From assembly GCF_001667075.1 (NCBI RefSeq), contig NZ_LZIL01000050.1, positions 1 through 64,000 on the forward strand: 64,000 nucleotides of DNA. The letters run 5' to 3'. The stretch comes from Mycobacterium sp. 852014-52450_SCH5900713 (lineage in GTDB: Bacteria > Actinomycetota > Actinomycetes > Mycobacteriales > Mycobacteriaceae). Of the stretch, positions 1 through 9,385 are shown in pieces; the stretch's first letter is position 1, and the number at the start of each line of letters is the position of its first letter. The notes under the pieces were generated by a model that was given only the letters and a program-made list of their open reading frames with translations, did no database searches and was not told the origin of the DNA. The position numbers and the translations under genes are program-made.

Positions 1-96
1 ATCTACGAGCAGGCCAACGCCCACGGGCAGAAGGTGCAGAGCGCCGGCAGCAACATGGCCAGCACCGACAGCGCCGTCGGGTCCAGCTGGGCCTGA
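1..96 (+). CDS. WXG100 protein, EsxI/L/N/O/V (Mtb9.9) type, 3' end only
   Basis: The first 31 codons, starting in frame at base 1, end in QKVQSAGSNMASTDSAVGSSWA-like sequence and a TGA at 94-96. This is the conserved C-terminus of the Mtb9.9 sub-family of small secreted ESAT-6-like proteins (EsxN of ESX-5 and its paralogues). Known family role: a four-helix-bundle heterodimer partner exported by an ESX type VII system. The WXG turn and start lie outside the window. A PPE gene is convergent just downstream, the usual company of ESX-5 cargo. Which paralogue it is cannot be decided from the tail. Confidence 0.9.
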   Translation: MYEQANAHGQKVQSAGSNMASTDSAVGSSWA

Positions 97-116
97 CACC
101 GCGTCTTCACTCGAAA

Positions 117-150
117 GGGCCCGCACACCACGGTGTGCGGGCCCTTTTTG
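117..150. terminator. Bidirectional intrinsic terminator
   Basis: A near-perfect hairpin: 117-129 (gggcccgcacacc) pairs with 132-144 (ggtgtgcgggccc), followed by five T on the plus strand and preceded by AAA on the other side. It sits between the convergent esx and PPE genes and can serve both. Strong U-tailed hairpins are uncommon in mycobacteria, which makes this one stand out. Confidence 0.85.
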
Positions 151-174
151 TTTCGAATGCCTTGCGGCCCTGCC

Positions 175-1539
175 TTATCCGGCCACCGGCGAACGCGGGA
201 TGAGTGAGGGACGAAACCCGATCCGGTGAACCGCACCGTCGGACTCGCGGCCGACCATGGCGCCCAGCGGCAGCCTGGACATCCCGGCTGGCTGCGCCGG
301 CGTCGTCGCGGCACCCCACCCGCTCGGCATGGCGTTGGCGGCGGGCAGCGGCGTCACCGACGACGCCGCGCCGGCCCAGCCCGGCGGCACCGACAAGGTC
401 CCAAGCGAGGCTCCTTGACCCACGCTTGCCGCGGTGCCCCCGCCGAGACCCCCGAGCGAGCTCGTGTTTCCGAGGCCGCCCAACGCTTGCGGTCCGGAAG
501 CGCCCTCCGCCCCCAAAATCGAGCCCGCGCCCTCCATATCGAGGGCCAAACCTTGGTAATCGAGGCCCAGCCCCTTGTAATCGAGACCCAACCCGTAGAG
601 GTCTATGCCGATTCCACCGCCGTCGGCCCCGAAGCCCGCGGCGTCGGAGCCCAGGCCGGCCACATCGGAAAACAGCCCGGCCGCGTCGCCGGAGGCGGCA
701 ACCCCGCCGAGCGAGGACGCCAGGCCGGACGCGGTGCCCAAGCCGGCGTTCGCGGTCTTGGTGGCACCCTTGCTGGTACCGGTCAGGCTGGACAGCGCAC
801 TGAGCGGGGCGGACGCCCCCGACGACCCGAGTGACGCCCCGGTGCCCATCGCTGCCTGCGACAAACCGGTGCCGGACGTCGATCCCGGGGTCGACAGGCT
901 CTGCAGCGCCTGCGGCACCGACGACATCAGGTGCGCCGAAGCCGTCTGGGCGGTGCTGCCGGCCTGGGCGCCGGTCGCCTGGGTTACGGCACCGGCTTGG
1001 CCGGCCACCCCGCCCTGATTGGTCGTCCGGGGCGGTGGCGCGAACGCGCCGAAGGCCGCGGCGGACGCCGAGCTGGCGGCGTAGGTGTACATCGCGGTGG
1101 CGTCCTGGGCCCACATCTCGCTGTACTCGGCCTCGGTGGCCATGATCGCCGGCGTGTTCTGCCCGAGGAAGTTGGTGGCGATCAACGCGATGAGTCGCGC
1201 ACGGTTGGCCGCGATGAGCGGCGGCGGCACCGTCATCGCATACGCCCCTTCGTAGGCCGCCGCGGCGGCCGTGGCCTGGACCGCCGACTGCTCACACAGC
1301 TCGGCGGTGGCCCGCAGCCACACCACGTAGGGCGCGACCGCGGCGGCCATCGACATCGACGTCGGGCCCGCCCACTCTTGAATCAAGGTCGTGATCACCG
1401 ATTCATATGCGCCGGCGGCCGAGTTCAACTCGAGGGCCAGTGAGTCCCATCCCGCCGAGGCGGCCAGCAGCGTCGCTGGCCCGGGCCCCAGATACATCCG
1501 ACCGGAGTTGACTTCCGGCGGCAACGCGCCAAAATCCAT
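175..1539 (-). CDS. PPE family protein (PPE-SVP type)
   Basis: 454 aa. The N-terminal about 180 residues are a typical PPE domain: [12 protein letters not shown] start, the W-x-G-like EWAGPTS turn, and the [12 protein letters not shown] and FLGQNTPAI segments. The C-terminal part has the SVP signature ([10 protein letters not shown]) and the usual end [15 protein letters not shown]. Between them, around residues 305-335, a short Gly/Asp/Leu/Tyr-rich tandem repeat (GLGLDYxG) is present. An AAAGGAAAG ribosome site precedes the ATG at 1539. PPE proteins are exported by ESX-5 to the mycomembrane or surface; no PE partner gene lies beside this one, but an EsxN-type gene does. The individual function is unknown. 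Confidence 0.93.
   Translation of the reverse strand: MDFGALPPEVNSGRMYLGPGPATLLAASAGWDSLALELNSAAGAYESVITTLIQEWAGPTSMSMAAAVAPYVVWLRATAELCEQSAVQATAAAAAYEGAYAMTVPPPLIAANRARLIALIATNFLGQNTPAIMATEAEYSEMWAQDATAMYTYAASSASAAAFGAFAPPPRTTNQGGVAGQAGAVTQATGAQAGSTAQTASAHLMSSVPQALQSLSTPGSTSGTGLSQAAMGTGASLGSSGASAPLSALSSLTGTSKGATKTANAGLGTASGLASSLGGVAASGDAAGLFSDVAGLGSDAAGFGADGGGIGIDLYGLGLDYKGLGLDYQGLALDMEGAGSILGAEGASGPQALGGLGNTSSLGGLGGGTAASVGQGASLGTLSVPPGWAGAASSVTPLPAANAMPSGWGAATTPAQPAGMSRLPLGAMVGRESDGAVHRIGFRPSLIPRSPVAG
549..611 (-). repeat. 21-bp tandem repeat inside the PPE gene
   Basis: About three imperfect 21-bp units encode successive heptads IDLYGLG / LDYKGLG / LDYQGLA on the minus strand. It is in frame, so copy-number change would alter protein length without frameshift. 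Confidence 0.6.
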
Positions 1540-1962
1540 TACTTTCCTTTAACTAGTTTGCCGACGCGGCGGCGCCGTGAGTATTGCGCCAACGAGCCCG
1601 AAATTGCGAAAAGCGTTCCACGCAGCCAGTTTTGGTACGCGAGTCAGGACTCCGTCGTCCTCCGCATCGAGGCTACGCATTCACCTGTCACCACATACGA
1701 CGAAATGCAGCGCCTTGCAAAGAAGTCAAACCCGTTCTCCCGCGGCGGGATTTGTACATATCGCCTGGAATTGGTCGGCAGATCAAACCAACGGCGGTGC
1801 GAATCCGGCTTTTTGGCAAATCAGCTCATCTCAAGCTGGCTGATGTGACTCATATAAAACTCATATTTGAGTGCCTTCGCGGTGACTCGCCCCGCCCGCA
1901 ACATTTGAGCGTCCTATGAACTTCGTGACAGTTAGGTGTGTGGCTTGCCAGAATGTAGGAAC
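1540..1962. other. Divergent intergenic region PPE / trcR
   Basis: 423 bp upstream of both the PPE gene (minus) and trcR (plus). Open frames here are short and without family likeness. The only notable content is the AT-rich patch at 1844-1870, annotated separately. Confidence 0.6.
1848..1868 (+). promoter_or_regulatory. Tandem direct repeat, candidate TrcR autoregulatory site
   Basis: ACTCATATAAA (1848-1858) is followed directly by ACTCATATTT (1859-1868), giving an 11-bp period, the usual spacing for two OmpR-family monomers on one DNA face. It lies about 95 bp before the trcR ATG in the most AT-rich patch nearby. TrcR of M. tuberculosis is known to autoregulate by binding an AT-rich promoter site. 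Assigning this repeat to TrcR is inference. Confidence 0.5.
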
Positions 1963-2736
1963 ATGACCGCAATGTCGGGTTACGCGGGTGGCCAACGCCC
2001 TCGCCAGGCCATCCTGGGGCAGCTGCCCAGGATTTACCGTGCCGACGGGTCACCGATCAGGGTCCTGCTGGTCGATGACGAGCCGGCGCTGACCAATCTG
2101 GTGAAGATGGCGCTCCACTATGAGGGATGGGTTGTCGACATCGCCCACAACGGGCGCGAGGCCCTCGCCAAGTTCGACAAGGTCAGCCCCGACGTGCTCG
2201 TGCTCGACATCATGCTTCCCGACGTGGACGGGCTGCGAATCCTGGAACGCATTCGCCAGTCCGACGCCTACACCCCAACGCTCTTCCTCACCGCGCGGGA
2301 CTCGGTAATGGATCGGGTCACCGGTCTGACCGCCGGCGCCGACGACTACATGACCAAGCCGTTCAGCCTCGAGGAGCTCGTTGCCCGGCTACGCGGGTTG
2401 CTGCGCCGTTCCGGCCAGCAGTCGCCCCCGGCCGCCGAGACCCTCAAAGTCGGCGACCTGAGACTCGACACCGCCAGCCGCGAAGTGACCCGCGACGGCA
2501 CACAGATCTCGCTTTCCTCGACCGAGTTCGAACTGCTGCGCTTCCTGATGCGCAATCCCCGTCGCGCGCTGAGCCGCAGCGAGATCCTCGACCGCGTCTG
2601 GAACTACGACTTCGCCGGGCGCACCAGCATCGTCGATCTCTACATCTCGTATCTGAGAAAGAAGATCGACTCCGGCCGCGAACCGATGATTCACACCGTG
2701 CGCGGTGTTGGATACATGCTGCGGCCCACGGAATGA
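1963..2736 (+). CDS. trcR: Response regulator TrcR (OmpR family)
   Basis: 257 aa from the ATG at 1963, the same length as M. tuberculosis TrcR; AGGA sits five to six bases upstream. A GTG at 1936 would add nine residues but lacks support. The receiver domain (about residues 30-150) has the acidic pair in LLVDDEP, phospho-acceptor Asp82 in LVLDIMLPD and Lys in MTKPFS. A winged-helix OmpR-type DNA-binding domain fills residues 160-257, ending RGVGYMLRP. Its stop overlaps the trcS start (ATGA), so the pair is co-translated. In M. tuberculosis TrcR activates its own gene and represses others; target genes here are unknown. Confidence 0.96.
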   Translation: MTAMSGYAGGQRPRQAILGQLPRIYRADGSPIRVLLVDDEPALTNLVKMALHYEGWVVDIAHNGREALAKFDKVSPDVLVLDIMLPDVDGLRILERIRQSDAYTPTLFLTARDSVMDRVTGLTAGADDYMTKPFSLEELVARLRGLLRRSGQQSPPAAETLKVGDLRLDTASREVTRDGTQISLSSTEFELLRFLMRNPRRALSRSEILDRVWNYDFAGRTSIVDLYISYLRKKIDSGREPMIHTVRGVGYMLRPTE

Positions 2737-4259
2737 GCCAGGACCGGGACGCCATGTCCGGGGACCTTCCGCGTTGGCTACCCCGTTCGTTACGCCGCCA
2801 GCTGCTATTGGGCGTATTGGCAGTAGTCAGCGTCGTGTTGATGACGGTCGGGATCGTGTCCGTGCTGAGCCTGCGCGGCTACGTTACCGCGATGAGCGAC
2901 GCCGACGTCGCCGAGTCTTTGGACGCGTTGGGCCACTCGTACACGAAATACCTTAGGGGCGAACAGGACCCGGCCGGCGGGGCCAAGCCACTGACGGATG
3001 CGATGCTGCAGTTCACCGATCAGACGCCGGGGAACCTGATCGTGGTGCTGCACAACGGCACCGCGATCGGGTCGGCGGTCTTCTCGGAAGCCGAAGCACG
3101 GCCCGCACCCCCCGACGTGGTCCGCACCATCGAGGCGCAGTCGTGGGCAAACGGCCCGCCACGAACCGAAAACCTGGGCAGCCTGGGCTTCTATCGGCTC
3201 AAGAGCCACGTCGATGGACCGGACGTGCTGGTTGCCGGGGTGTCGCTGAACCTCGCCGACCGAATCATCGCCCGCAAACAGGTCACCACCACCCTGCTCA
3301 TCGCGGCGGCGTTGGCGGTCACCGCCGGCCTCACCTTCTGGGTCGTCGGTTACACCCTCCGACCGTTGCGCCGGCTGGCCGGTATCGCCGCCGACGTCGC
3401 CGCCATGCCGCTGACCGACGACGACCATCGCATCAGCGTCCGGGTGCGGCCCAAGGACACCAACCAGCAGAACGAGGTCGGCATCGTCGGCCACACCTTG
3501 AATCGGTTGCTGGACAACGTGGATAGTGCGCTGGCGCAGCGCGCCGAATCCGACCTGCGGATGCGGCAATTCATCACCGACGCCAGCCACGAGCTGCGGA
3601 CCCCGCTGGCGGCGATCCAGGGATACGCCGAACTCACCCGCCAAGACAGCTCGGAGCTGCCGCCGACTACCGAATACGCGCTGGCTCGCATCGAGTCCGA
3701 AGCGCGGCGCATGACGCTGCTTGTTGACGAGCTGCTACTGCTCTCCCGCCTGGGCGAAGGACAAGACCTGCAAAGCGAGGACGTCGACCTGGCCGACCTC
3801 GTCGTCAACGCCGTGAACGACGCGGCGGTCGCGGCGCCGACGCACCATTGGGTGAAGGACCTCCCCGACGAGCCGGTGTGGGTTCGCGGGGATCATGCGC
3901 GGTTGCATCAGCTCGTCAGCAACCTGCTGCACAACGCTCGGGTGCACACCCCGCCCGGGGTCACCGTGACAACCGGGATCACCTGCCACCGCGACGGGCC
4001 CGAGGCGCCGTCGGTGGAACTGACCGTCGCCGACGACGGCCCCGGCATCGACCCGGAGCTTCTCCCCCGCCTGTTCGAACGGTTCGCCCGGGCGGACAAC
4101 TCCAGGCTCAACAGCTCGGGCACCGGGCTCGGCCTGGCCATCGTCAATTCGATCGTCAAGGCCCACCACGGCTCGGTCACCGCCGAATCCAGCGAGGGCA
4201 GAACGGTTTTCCGGGTCCGGATTCCGATGATCGATGGCCCGGGCGCCGAGGCCGGATAG
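2733..4259 (+). CDS. trcS: Sensor histidine kinase TrcS
   Basis: 508 aa, starting at the ATG that overlaps the trcR stop. Transmembrane helix 1 lies near residues 24-47, an extracytoplasmic sensor loop to about 183, helix 2 at about 184-209, then HAMP, a HisKA H-box (DASHELRTPLAAIQGY, His286) and an HATPase domain with N (LLHNARVH), DDGPGID and GTGLGLAIV boxes. It autophosphorylates and passes phosphate to TrcR. The kdp genes follow on the same strand after 208 bp, so transcriptional read-through is possible. The signal sensed is unknown. Confidence 0.95.
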   Translation: MSQDRDAMSGDLPRWLPRSLRRQLLLGVLAVVSVVLMTVGIVSVLSLRGYVTAMSDADVAESLDALGHSYTKYLRGEQDPAGGAKPLTDAMLQFTDQTPGNLIVVLHNGTAIGSAVFSEAEARPAPPDVVRTIEAQSWANGPPRTENLGSLGFYRLKSHVDGPDVLVAGVSLNLADRIIARKQVTTTLLIAAALAVTAGLTFWVVGYTLRPLRRLAGIAADVAAMPLTDDDHRISVRVRPKDTNQQNEVGIVGHTLNRLLDNVDSALAQRAESDLRMRQFITDASHELRTPLAAIQGYAELTRQDSSELPPTTEYALARIESEARRMTLLVDELLLLSRLGEGQDLQSEDVDLADLVVNAVNDAAVAAPTHHWVKDLPDEPVWVRGDHARLHQLVSNLLHNARVHTPPGVTVTTGITCHRDGPEAPSVELTVADDGPGIDPELLPRLFERFARADNSRLNSSGTGLGLAIVNSIVKAHHGSVTAESSEGRTVFRVRIPMIDGPGAEAG

Positions 4260-4288
4260 TCACACGGTTTTTCGCGTGCCGGCGGGCG

Positions 4289-4331
4289 TTAAGAAACCGT
4301 AAAGGCGCCCCGCGGCACCGTTAGGAAAGTG
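4289..4331 (+). promoter_or_regulatory. Candidate regulator site upstream of kdp
   Basis: Within the 208-bp gap between trcS and the first kdp ORF, TTAAGAAACCG (4289-4299) recurs as TTAGGAAAGTG (4321-4331), 32 bp apart, i.e. three helical turns. This is the only repeated A/T-rich motif in the gap. It could bind KdpE or TrcR; no consensus from memory supports it, so confidence is low. Confidence 0.3.
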
Positions 4332-4467
4332 TCAACCAAAGGCCCTAGCCCCGCGGTGCCAGCTAATTTCAAGCTGAACTTGCCTCCGAGATAGCGCTGT
4401 GGCTGCCTCGATGAGGTCCTTTCGTATGCACGCGATGGGCGCGGAACGGAGACAAGATGGGCTCGGA

Positions 4468-4551
4468 ATGGGTGTAGTGGCTTTCGTCCTGCTCACGGTG
4501 GCGGTGTTCGCCGTCCTTGGCCTGGTGCAGAAGTTGGTCGAGCGGCTGTGA
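4468..4551 (+). CDS. 27-aa single-pass membrane peptide upstream of kdpF
   Basis: ATG at 4468, TGA at 4549-4551, translating as [20 protein letters not shown] then QKLVERL. It is one hydrophobic helix with a short basic C-terminal tail. The stop overlaps the GTG start of kdpF (GTGA), the same coupling used between the other kdp genes, which argues that it is translated. The best Shine-Dalgarno (GGAG at 4448-4451) lies nearer an ATG at 4457 that opens a six-codon frame (MGSEWV), so initiation is uncertain. I recall similar unnamed peptides before kdpF in other actinobacteria. It may be an extra small subunit or stabiliser of the Kdp complex. Confidence 0.65.
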   Translation: MGVVAFVLLTVAVFAVLGLVQKLVERL

Positions 4552-4637
4552 ACTACGAAAACATCGTCGGCTTAGTGCTTTCCGTCCTTCTCGCCTTATT
4601 TCTCGGCTGCGCTCTGCTCTTCCCGGAGCGGTTTTGA
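4548..4637 (+). CDS. kdpF: K+-transporting ATPase small subunit KdpF
   Basis: 29 aa from GTG 4548, overlapping both the preceding peptide stop and the kdpA start (TGATG at 4635-4639). The sequence has the KdpF pattern: [20 protein letters not shown] followed by FPERF. KdpF is a single-helix peptide that stabilises the KdpABC complex. Confidence 0.9.
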   Translation: MNYENIVGLVLSVLLALFLGCALLFPERF

Positions 4638-6307
4638 TGGGCGAAACAACCGCAGGGCTGGTCTTTCTGGCCGTCCTTGTCGTGGCCCTGGTCGCGGTGC
4701 ATGTGCCCTTGGGCGACTACATGTATCGGGTCTACACATCGAGGAAGGACGGTTACGCCGAGCGGGTGATCTACCGCCTAGTCGGGGTTGACGCGCGCTC
4801 GGAGCAAACCTGGGGCGCCTACGCGCGCAGTGTGCTGGCGTTCTCGTCGATCAGCATCCTCTTTTTATTCGTGTTCCAACTCGTGCAAGGCACATTGCCG
4901 CTGCATCTGCATGACCCTGCCACCAAGATGACGCCGGCCCTGGCATGGAACACCGCCGTCAGCTTCGTCACCAACACCAACTGGCAGGCCTATTCCGGCG
5001 AATCGACACAGGGCCACCTGGTCCAGATGGCCGGCCTCGCGGTGCAGAACTTTGTTTCCGCCGCCGTCGGCATGGCGGTGGCGATCGCGCTGGTGCGGGG
5101 ATTCGCACGCACGCGCACAGGCGAACTGGGGAACTTCTGGGTCGACCTGGTGCGCGGCACGCTGCGGATTCTGCTGCCCATCGCGACCCTGGGCGCGCTC
5201 CTGCTCATCGCGGGAGGTGCGATTGAGAACTTCCACTTGAACGACCAGGTCGTCACCGCCCTCAACGGGGCGCAGCAGACGATCACCGGCGGCCCGGTGG
5301 CCAGCCAGGAGGCCATTAAGGAACTGGGCACCAACGGCGGCGGCTTCTACAACGCGAATTCCGCCCACCCGTTTGAGAACCCGACCGCGTGGACCAACTG
5401 GCTGGAAATCTTCTTATTGCTGGTGATCAGCTTCTCGCTGCCACGCACGTTCGGGCGCATGGTGGGCAGCAAGAAGCAGGGGTATGCGATCGCATCGGTC
5501 ATGGCTTCGCTGTACGCGATCAGCGTGACCTTCATGATGTGGTTCCAATTGCGGCACCACGGCACGGTGCCGACCGCGGTCGGCTCGGCGATGGAGGGGG
5601 TCGAGCAACGGTTCGGCGTCGCCAACTCCGCGGTGTTCGCCGACTCGACGACGCTCACCTCCACCGGTGCCGTCGACTCCTTCCACGATTCCTACACCAG
5701 CCTCGGCGGCATGATGACCATGTTCAACATGCAGCTCGGCGAGGTCGCGCCCGGCGGCACCGGGTCCGGCTTGTACGGAATGCTGATCCTGGCGGTGATC
5801 ACCGTGTTCGTCGCGGGGCTGATGGTCGGCCGTACCCCCGAATATCTCGGCAAGAAGATCAATCCACGCGAAATCAAGCTCGCGGCAAGCTATTTCCTGG
5901 TTACGCCGCTGATCGTGCTGACCGGAACCGCAATCGCGATGGCGCTGCCCGGCGAACGCGCCGGCATGCTGAACTCCGGACCGCACGGCTTGTCGGAGGT
6001 GCTGTACGCGTTCACCTCCGCGGCTAACAACAACGGGTCGGCATTCGCCGGGATCAGCGTCAACACCAACTGGTACAACACCGCCCTCGGCCTGGCGATG
6101 GTCTTCGGCAGATTCCTGCCGATCGTGCTCGTGCTGGCGCTGGCCGGCTCGCTCGCCAACCAGGGTCAGACACCGGAATCGGCCGGGACGCTGCCCACCC
6201 ATCGGCCACAATTCGTGGGAATGGTCGCCGGGGTGACTCTGATTCTCGTCGCCCTCACCTTCCTGCCCATGCTGGCGCTCGGACCTCTCGCCGAAGGAAT
6301 TCACTGA
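4637..6307 (+). CDS. kdpA: K+-transporting ATPase subunit A, KdpA
   Basis: 556 aa. The start is the ATG at 4637 that overlaps the kdpF stop; longer frames upstream run over kdpF. KdpA is the K+-channel-like membrane subunit: about ten hydrophobic helices and SKT-type selectivity-filter loops such as [19 protein letters not shown] (near residue 232) are visible, with related loops around [11 protein letters not shown] and [11 protein letters not shown]. It takes K+ from outside and passes it into the tunnel leading to KdpB. The stop overlaps the kdpB ATG by one base. Confidence 0.97.
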   Translation: MGETTAGLVFLAVLVVALVAVHVPLGDYMYRVYTSRKDGYAERVIYRLVGVDARSEQTWGAYARSVLAFSSISILFLFVFQLVQGTLPLHLHDPATKMTPALAWNTAVSFVTNTNWQAYSGESTQGHLVQMAGLAVQNFVSAAVGMAVAIALVRGFARTRTGELGNFWVDLVRGTLRILLPIATLGALLLIAGGAIENFHLNDQVVTALNGAQQTITGGPVASQEAIKELGTNGGGFYNANSAHPFENPTAWTNWLEIFLLLVISFSLPRTFGRMVGSKKQGYAIASVMASLYAISVTFMMWFQLRHHGTVPTAVGSAMEGVEQRFGVANSAVFADSTTLTSTGAVDSFHDSYTSLGGMMTMFNMQLGEVAPGGTGSGLYGMLILAVITVFVAGLMVGRTPEYLGKKINPREIKLAASYFLVTPLIVLTGTAIAMALPGERAGMLNSGPHGLSEVLYAFTSAANNNGSAFAGISVNTNWYNTALGLAMVFGRFLPIVLVLALAGSLANQGQTPESAGTLPTHRPQFVGMVAGVTLILVALTFLPMLALGPLAEGIH

Positions 6308-8451
6308 TGACCGCCCCGACCGTCGACCTGGCTGAGCAGTCACAGCCCGCCGCGAACAATAAACGGGTGCAAGGCGGTTTGCTCGATCCGAGGATGTTGT
6401 GGAAGTCGACGCCGGACGCCCTGCGCAAACTCGACCCGCGTACCTTGTGGCGCAACCCGGTGATGTTCATCGTCGAGATCGGCGCCACCTGGAGCACCGC
6501 ACTGGCCATCATCAACCCGACCTGGTTCGCATGGTTGATCGTGGTGTGGCTATGGCTCACGGTCTTTTTCGCCAACCTCGCGGAGGCGGTGGCCGAAGGT
6601 CGCGGCAAGGCCCAGGCGGAAACGCTGCGCCGCGCCAAGAGTCAGACGTTGGCGCGACGACTCAAGGATTACCGGCCGGGTGCCCCGGCCGTCGAGGAAG
6701 AGGTCGCGGCGCCGCTCCTGCAGCAGGGTGATGTCGTCGTGGTCGAGGCGGGACAGGTCATCCCGGGTGACGGCGACGTCGTCGAAGGCATTGCCTCCGT
6801 GGACGAGTCGGCCATCACCGGTGAGTCCGCACCGGTAATCCGCGAGTCCGGTGGTGACCGCTCGGCGGTCACCGGCGGAACCACCGTGCTCAGCGACCGC
6901 ATCGTCGTGCGGATCACCCAAAAGCCCGGCGAGAGCTTCATCGATCGGATGATCGCGCTCGTCGAGGGCGCCAACCGGCAGAAGACCCCCAACGAGATCG
7001 CGCTGAACATTCTGTTGGCCGCGTTGACGATCATCTTCGTTTTCGCCGTCGCCACTCTTCAGCCGTTGGCCATCTATTCGAAGATGAACAATCCCGGCGT
7101 CCCAGACACCCAGGCGCTCAACGCGAATGGTGTCACCGGGATCGTGATGGTGTCATTGCTGGTCTGTCTCATCCCGACGACCATCGGCGCGCTGCTCTCT
7201 GCGATCGGCATCGCCGGCATGGACCGGCTGGTCCAACGCAACGTGCTCGCCATGTCCGGACGCGCGGTCGAAGCCGCCGGTGACGTCAACACGTTGCTGC
7301 TCGACAAGACCGGGACCATCACCCTCGGCAATCGGCAGGCCGCCGCCTTCGTCCCCCTCGACGGTGTCACCGATGAACAGCTGGCCGATGCCGCGCAGTT
7401 GTCGAGCCTTGCCGACGAAACGCCCGAGGGGCGCTCGATCGTCGTGTACGCCAAACAGCACTTCGGGCTGCGCGCCCGCACTCCCGGTGAACTCTCACAC
7501 GCCCATTGGGTGAGTTTCTCGGCCGCCACCCGGATGTCGGGCGTCGACATCGATGGGCACCTGCTGCGCAAGGGTGCGGCCAGCTCCGTCGCGGAGTGGG
7601 TGCGCGGCCAGGGCGGAAAGGTTCCCCAGCAGCTCGGCGAGCTCGTCGATGGCATCTCCGCCGGCGGCGGCACCCCACTCGTCGTCGGGGAGAGCCGTGA
7701 CGGCGAGGCCGCGGTGCTCGGCGTCATCCACCTCAAGGACGTCGTCAAGCAAGGCATGCGCGATCGATTCGACGAGATGCGCAGGATGGGAATTCGGACG
7801 GTGATGATCACCGGCGATAATCCCTTGACCGCCAGGGCGATCGCCGACGAGGCAGGCGTCGACGACTTTCTCGCCGAGGCGACGCCCGAGGACAAACTCG
7901 AGCTGATCAAGCGGGAGCAGGAGGGCGGCAAGCTGGTCGCGATGACCGGCGACGGCACCAACGACGCGCCGGCCCTGGCTCAGGCCGACGTGGGCGTCGC
8001 GATGAACACCGGTACCTCGGCCGCCAAAGAGGCGGGCAACATGGTCGACCTCGATTCCGACCCGACCAAGCTCATCGAGATCGTCGAGATCGGCAAGCAG
8101 CTGCTGATCACCCGCGGAGCGTTGACCACCTTCTCGATCGCCAACGACATCGCAAAGTACTTCGCGATCATCCCGGCCATGTTCGTCGCGCTCTTCCCCG
8201 GGCTGGACACGATCAACATCATGCGGCTACACAGCCCGGAGTCGGCGATCCTGTCCGCGGTGATCTTCAACGCGCTGGTGATCGTGGCGCTGATCCCGTT
8301 GTCGCTGCGCGGCGTGCGCTACACACCGAGTAGCGCGTCAAAGCTGTTGAGCCGCAACCTATATATCTATGGCCTGGGCGGCATCGTCGCCCCGTTCGTC
8401 GGAATCAAACTGATCGACCTAATCGTCCAATTCGTCCCCGGGATGTCCTGA
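6307..8451 (+). CDS. kdpB: K+-transporting P-type ATPase subunit B, KdpB
   Basis: 714 aa. All P-type ATPase landmarks are present: the TGES actuator loop (ITGESAP), the phosphorylation motif DKTGT with Asp333, the nucleotide-domain motifs, [10 protein letters not shown] and the hinge [18 protein letters not shown]. It hydrolyses ATP to drive K+ uptake through KdpA. In the usual subunit order kdpFABC, with one-base overlap to kdpA and a one-base gap to kdpC. Confidence 0.97.
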   Translation: MTAPTVDLAEQSQPAANNKRVQGGLLDPRMLWKSTPDALRKLDPRTLWRNPVMFIVEIGATWSTALAIINPTWFAWLIVVWLWLTVFFANLAEAVAEGRGKAQAETLRRAKSQTLARRLKDYRPGAPAVEEEVAAPLLQQGDVVVVEAGQVIPGDGDVVEGIASVDESAITGESAPVIRESGGDRSAVTGGTTVLSDRIVVRITQKPGESFIDRMIALVEGANRQKTPNEIALNILLAALTIIFVFAVATLQPLAIYSKMNNPGVPDTQALNANGVTGIVMVSLLVCLIPTTIGALLSAIGIAGMDRLVQRNVLAMSGRAVEAAGDVNTLLLDKTGTITLGNRQAAAFVPLDGVTDEQLADAAQLSSLADETPEGRSIVVYAKQHFGLRARTPGELSHAHWVSFSAATRMSGVDIDGHLLRKGAASSVAEWVRGQGGKVPQQLGELVDGISAGGGTPLVVGESRDGEAAVLGVIHLKDVVKQGMRDRFDEMRRMGIRTVMITGDNPLTARAIADEAGVDDFLAEATPEDKLELIKREQEGGKLVAMTGDGTNDAPALAQADVGVAMNTGTSAAKEAGNMVDLDSDPTKLIEIVEIGKQLLITRGALTTFSIANDIAKYFAIIPAMFVALFPGLDTINIMRLHSPESAILSAVIFNALVIVALIPLSLRGVRYTPSSASKLLSRNLYIYGLGGIVAPFVGIKLIDLIVQFVPGMS

Positions 8452-8452
8452 C

Positions 8453-9373
8453 ATGAGCTTCTCGAGTTTCGTTCGCATGCATTGGGCGGCCTTACGCGCG
8501 CTGCTGGTGCTCACCGTGATCACCGGCATCGCCTACCCGCTGTTCGTCTGGCTGGTCGCGCAGATACCGGGGCTGCACGACAAGGCCGAAGGGTCGATCC
8601 TCACCGCCGATGGGAAGCCGGTCGGCAGTCGGCTGATCGGTCAGCTGTTCACCGATAAGGACGGCAACCCGCTGCCCCAGTACTTTCAGAGCCGGCCCTC
8701 GGCGGCCGGCAATGGCTACGACCCGCTGTCGTCGGGCGCGAGCAACCTCGGGCCGGAAAGCATCGTCGACACCCCCGCCGACCCGGCCCAACTGGCGGCC
8801 GGCAAGTCCGCATCGGATGCGGGCTTCAAGCCGAGCCTGCTGACAACGGTCTGTTCGCGCAGCGCAGCGGTGGGCCAACTCGAAGGGGTCGACGGTTCGC
8901 GGCCATTCTGCACGGGCAGCGGCGTGGGTGCCGTCCTGTCGGTGATCGGGCCCCGCGACGCCCGGGGGAACGTCGTTCACCCCTCCCGGGTGGTCAGTGT
9001 CAACGAGCCGTGCAAGGCGGCGACGCCGTTCCTGACCCTCTACGAGGGTGTGCGGGTCGAATGCGCCAAGTACGGCGAGGACTACACGAGCGGCCAGATA
9101 GTGCCCATCCGCGGCGCCGCACCCGCCGACCCGGCCGTGCCCGCCGACGCCGTCACCGCCAGCGGCAGCGGCCTGGACCCCGACATCTCGCCGGCCTACG
9201 CCGACCTCCAGGTGGCCAGGGTCGCCAAGGCCCGGCATGTCAGCCCCGATCAGATACGTGCGGTGTTGGCGCAGAATCGAAGCGGCCGCACCCTCGGGTT
9301 TTTCGGTGAACCGTGCGTCAATGTGTTGCAACTCAACCTGGCACTCGATCACAAATATCCGGTCTCGAGCTAG
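8453..9373 (+). CDS. kdpC: K+-transporting ATPase subunit C, KdpC, with large insertion
   Basis: 306 aa, against about 189 aa for M. tuberculosis KdpC. Residues 1-100 are normal: one N-terminal membrane helix, then YFQSRPSAAGNGYDPLSSGASNLGP. The normal C-terminal part resumes at SGLDPDISPAYADLQVARVAKAR. Between them lie roughly 115 extra residues with four cysteines (in LLTTVCSR, RPFCTG, NEPCKA and VECAKY); a fifth Cys is near the end (GEPCVNV). The insertion is on the extracytoplasmic side, so disulfides are plausible. KdpC is the single-pass subunit needed for assembly and catalysis of KdpFABC; the role of the extra domain is unknown. Confidence 0.93.
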   Translation: MSFSSFVRMHWAALRALLVLTVITGIAYPLFVWLVAQIPGLHDKAEGSILTADGKPVGSRLIGQLFTDKDGNPLPQYFQSRPSAAGNGYDPLSSGASNLGPESIVDTPADPAQLAAGKSASDAGFKPSLLTTVCSRSAAVGQLEGVDGSRPFCTGSGVGAVLSVIGPRDARGNVVHPSRVVSVNEPCKAATPFLTLYEGVRVECAKYGEDYTSGQIVPIRGAAPADPAVPADAVTASGSGLDPDISPAYADLQVARVAKARHVSPDQIRAVLAQNRSGRTLGFFGEPCVNVLQLNLALDHKYPVSS

Positions 9374-9385
9374 CGCGATGGGGGG

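Noticed and set aside
1558..1848. 96-codon frame in the PPE-trcR gap
   Set aside because: No ribosome site, no family likeness and atypical composition; two other frames of similar length overlap it.
4260..4467. Possible K+ or c-di-AMP riboswitch before kdp
   Set aside because: I could not trace the conserved ydaO or M-box elements; only short repeats were seen.
4457..4477. Six-codon ORF MGSEWV before the kdp small peptide
   Set aside because: Too short to support; noted only because the best Shine-Dalgarno sits in front of it.
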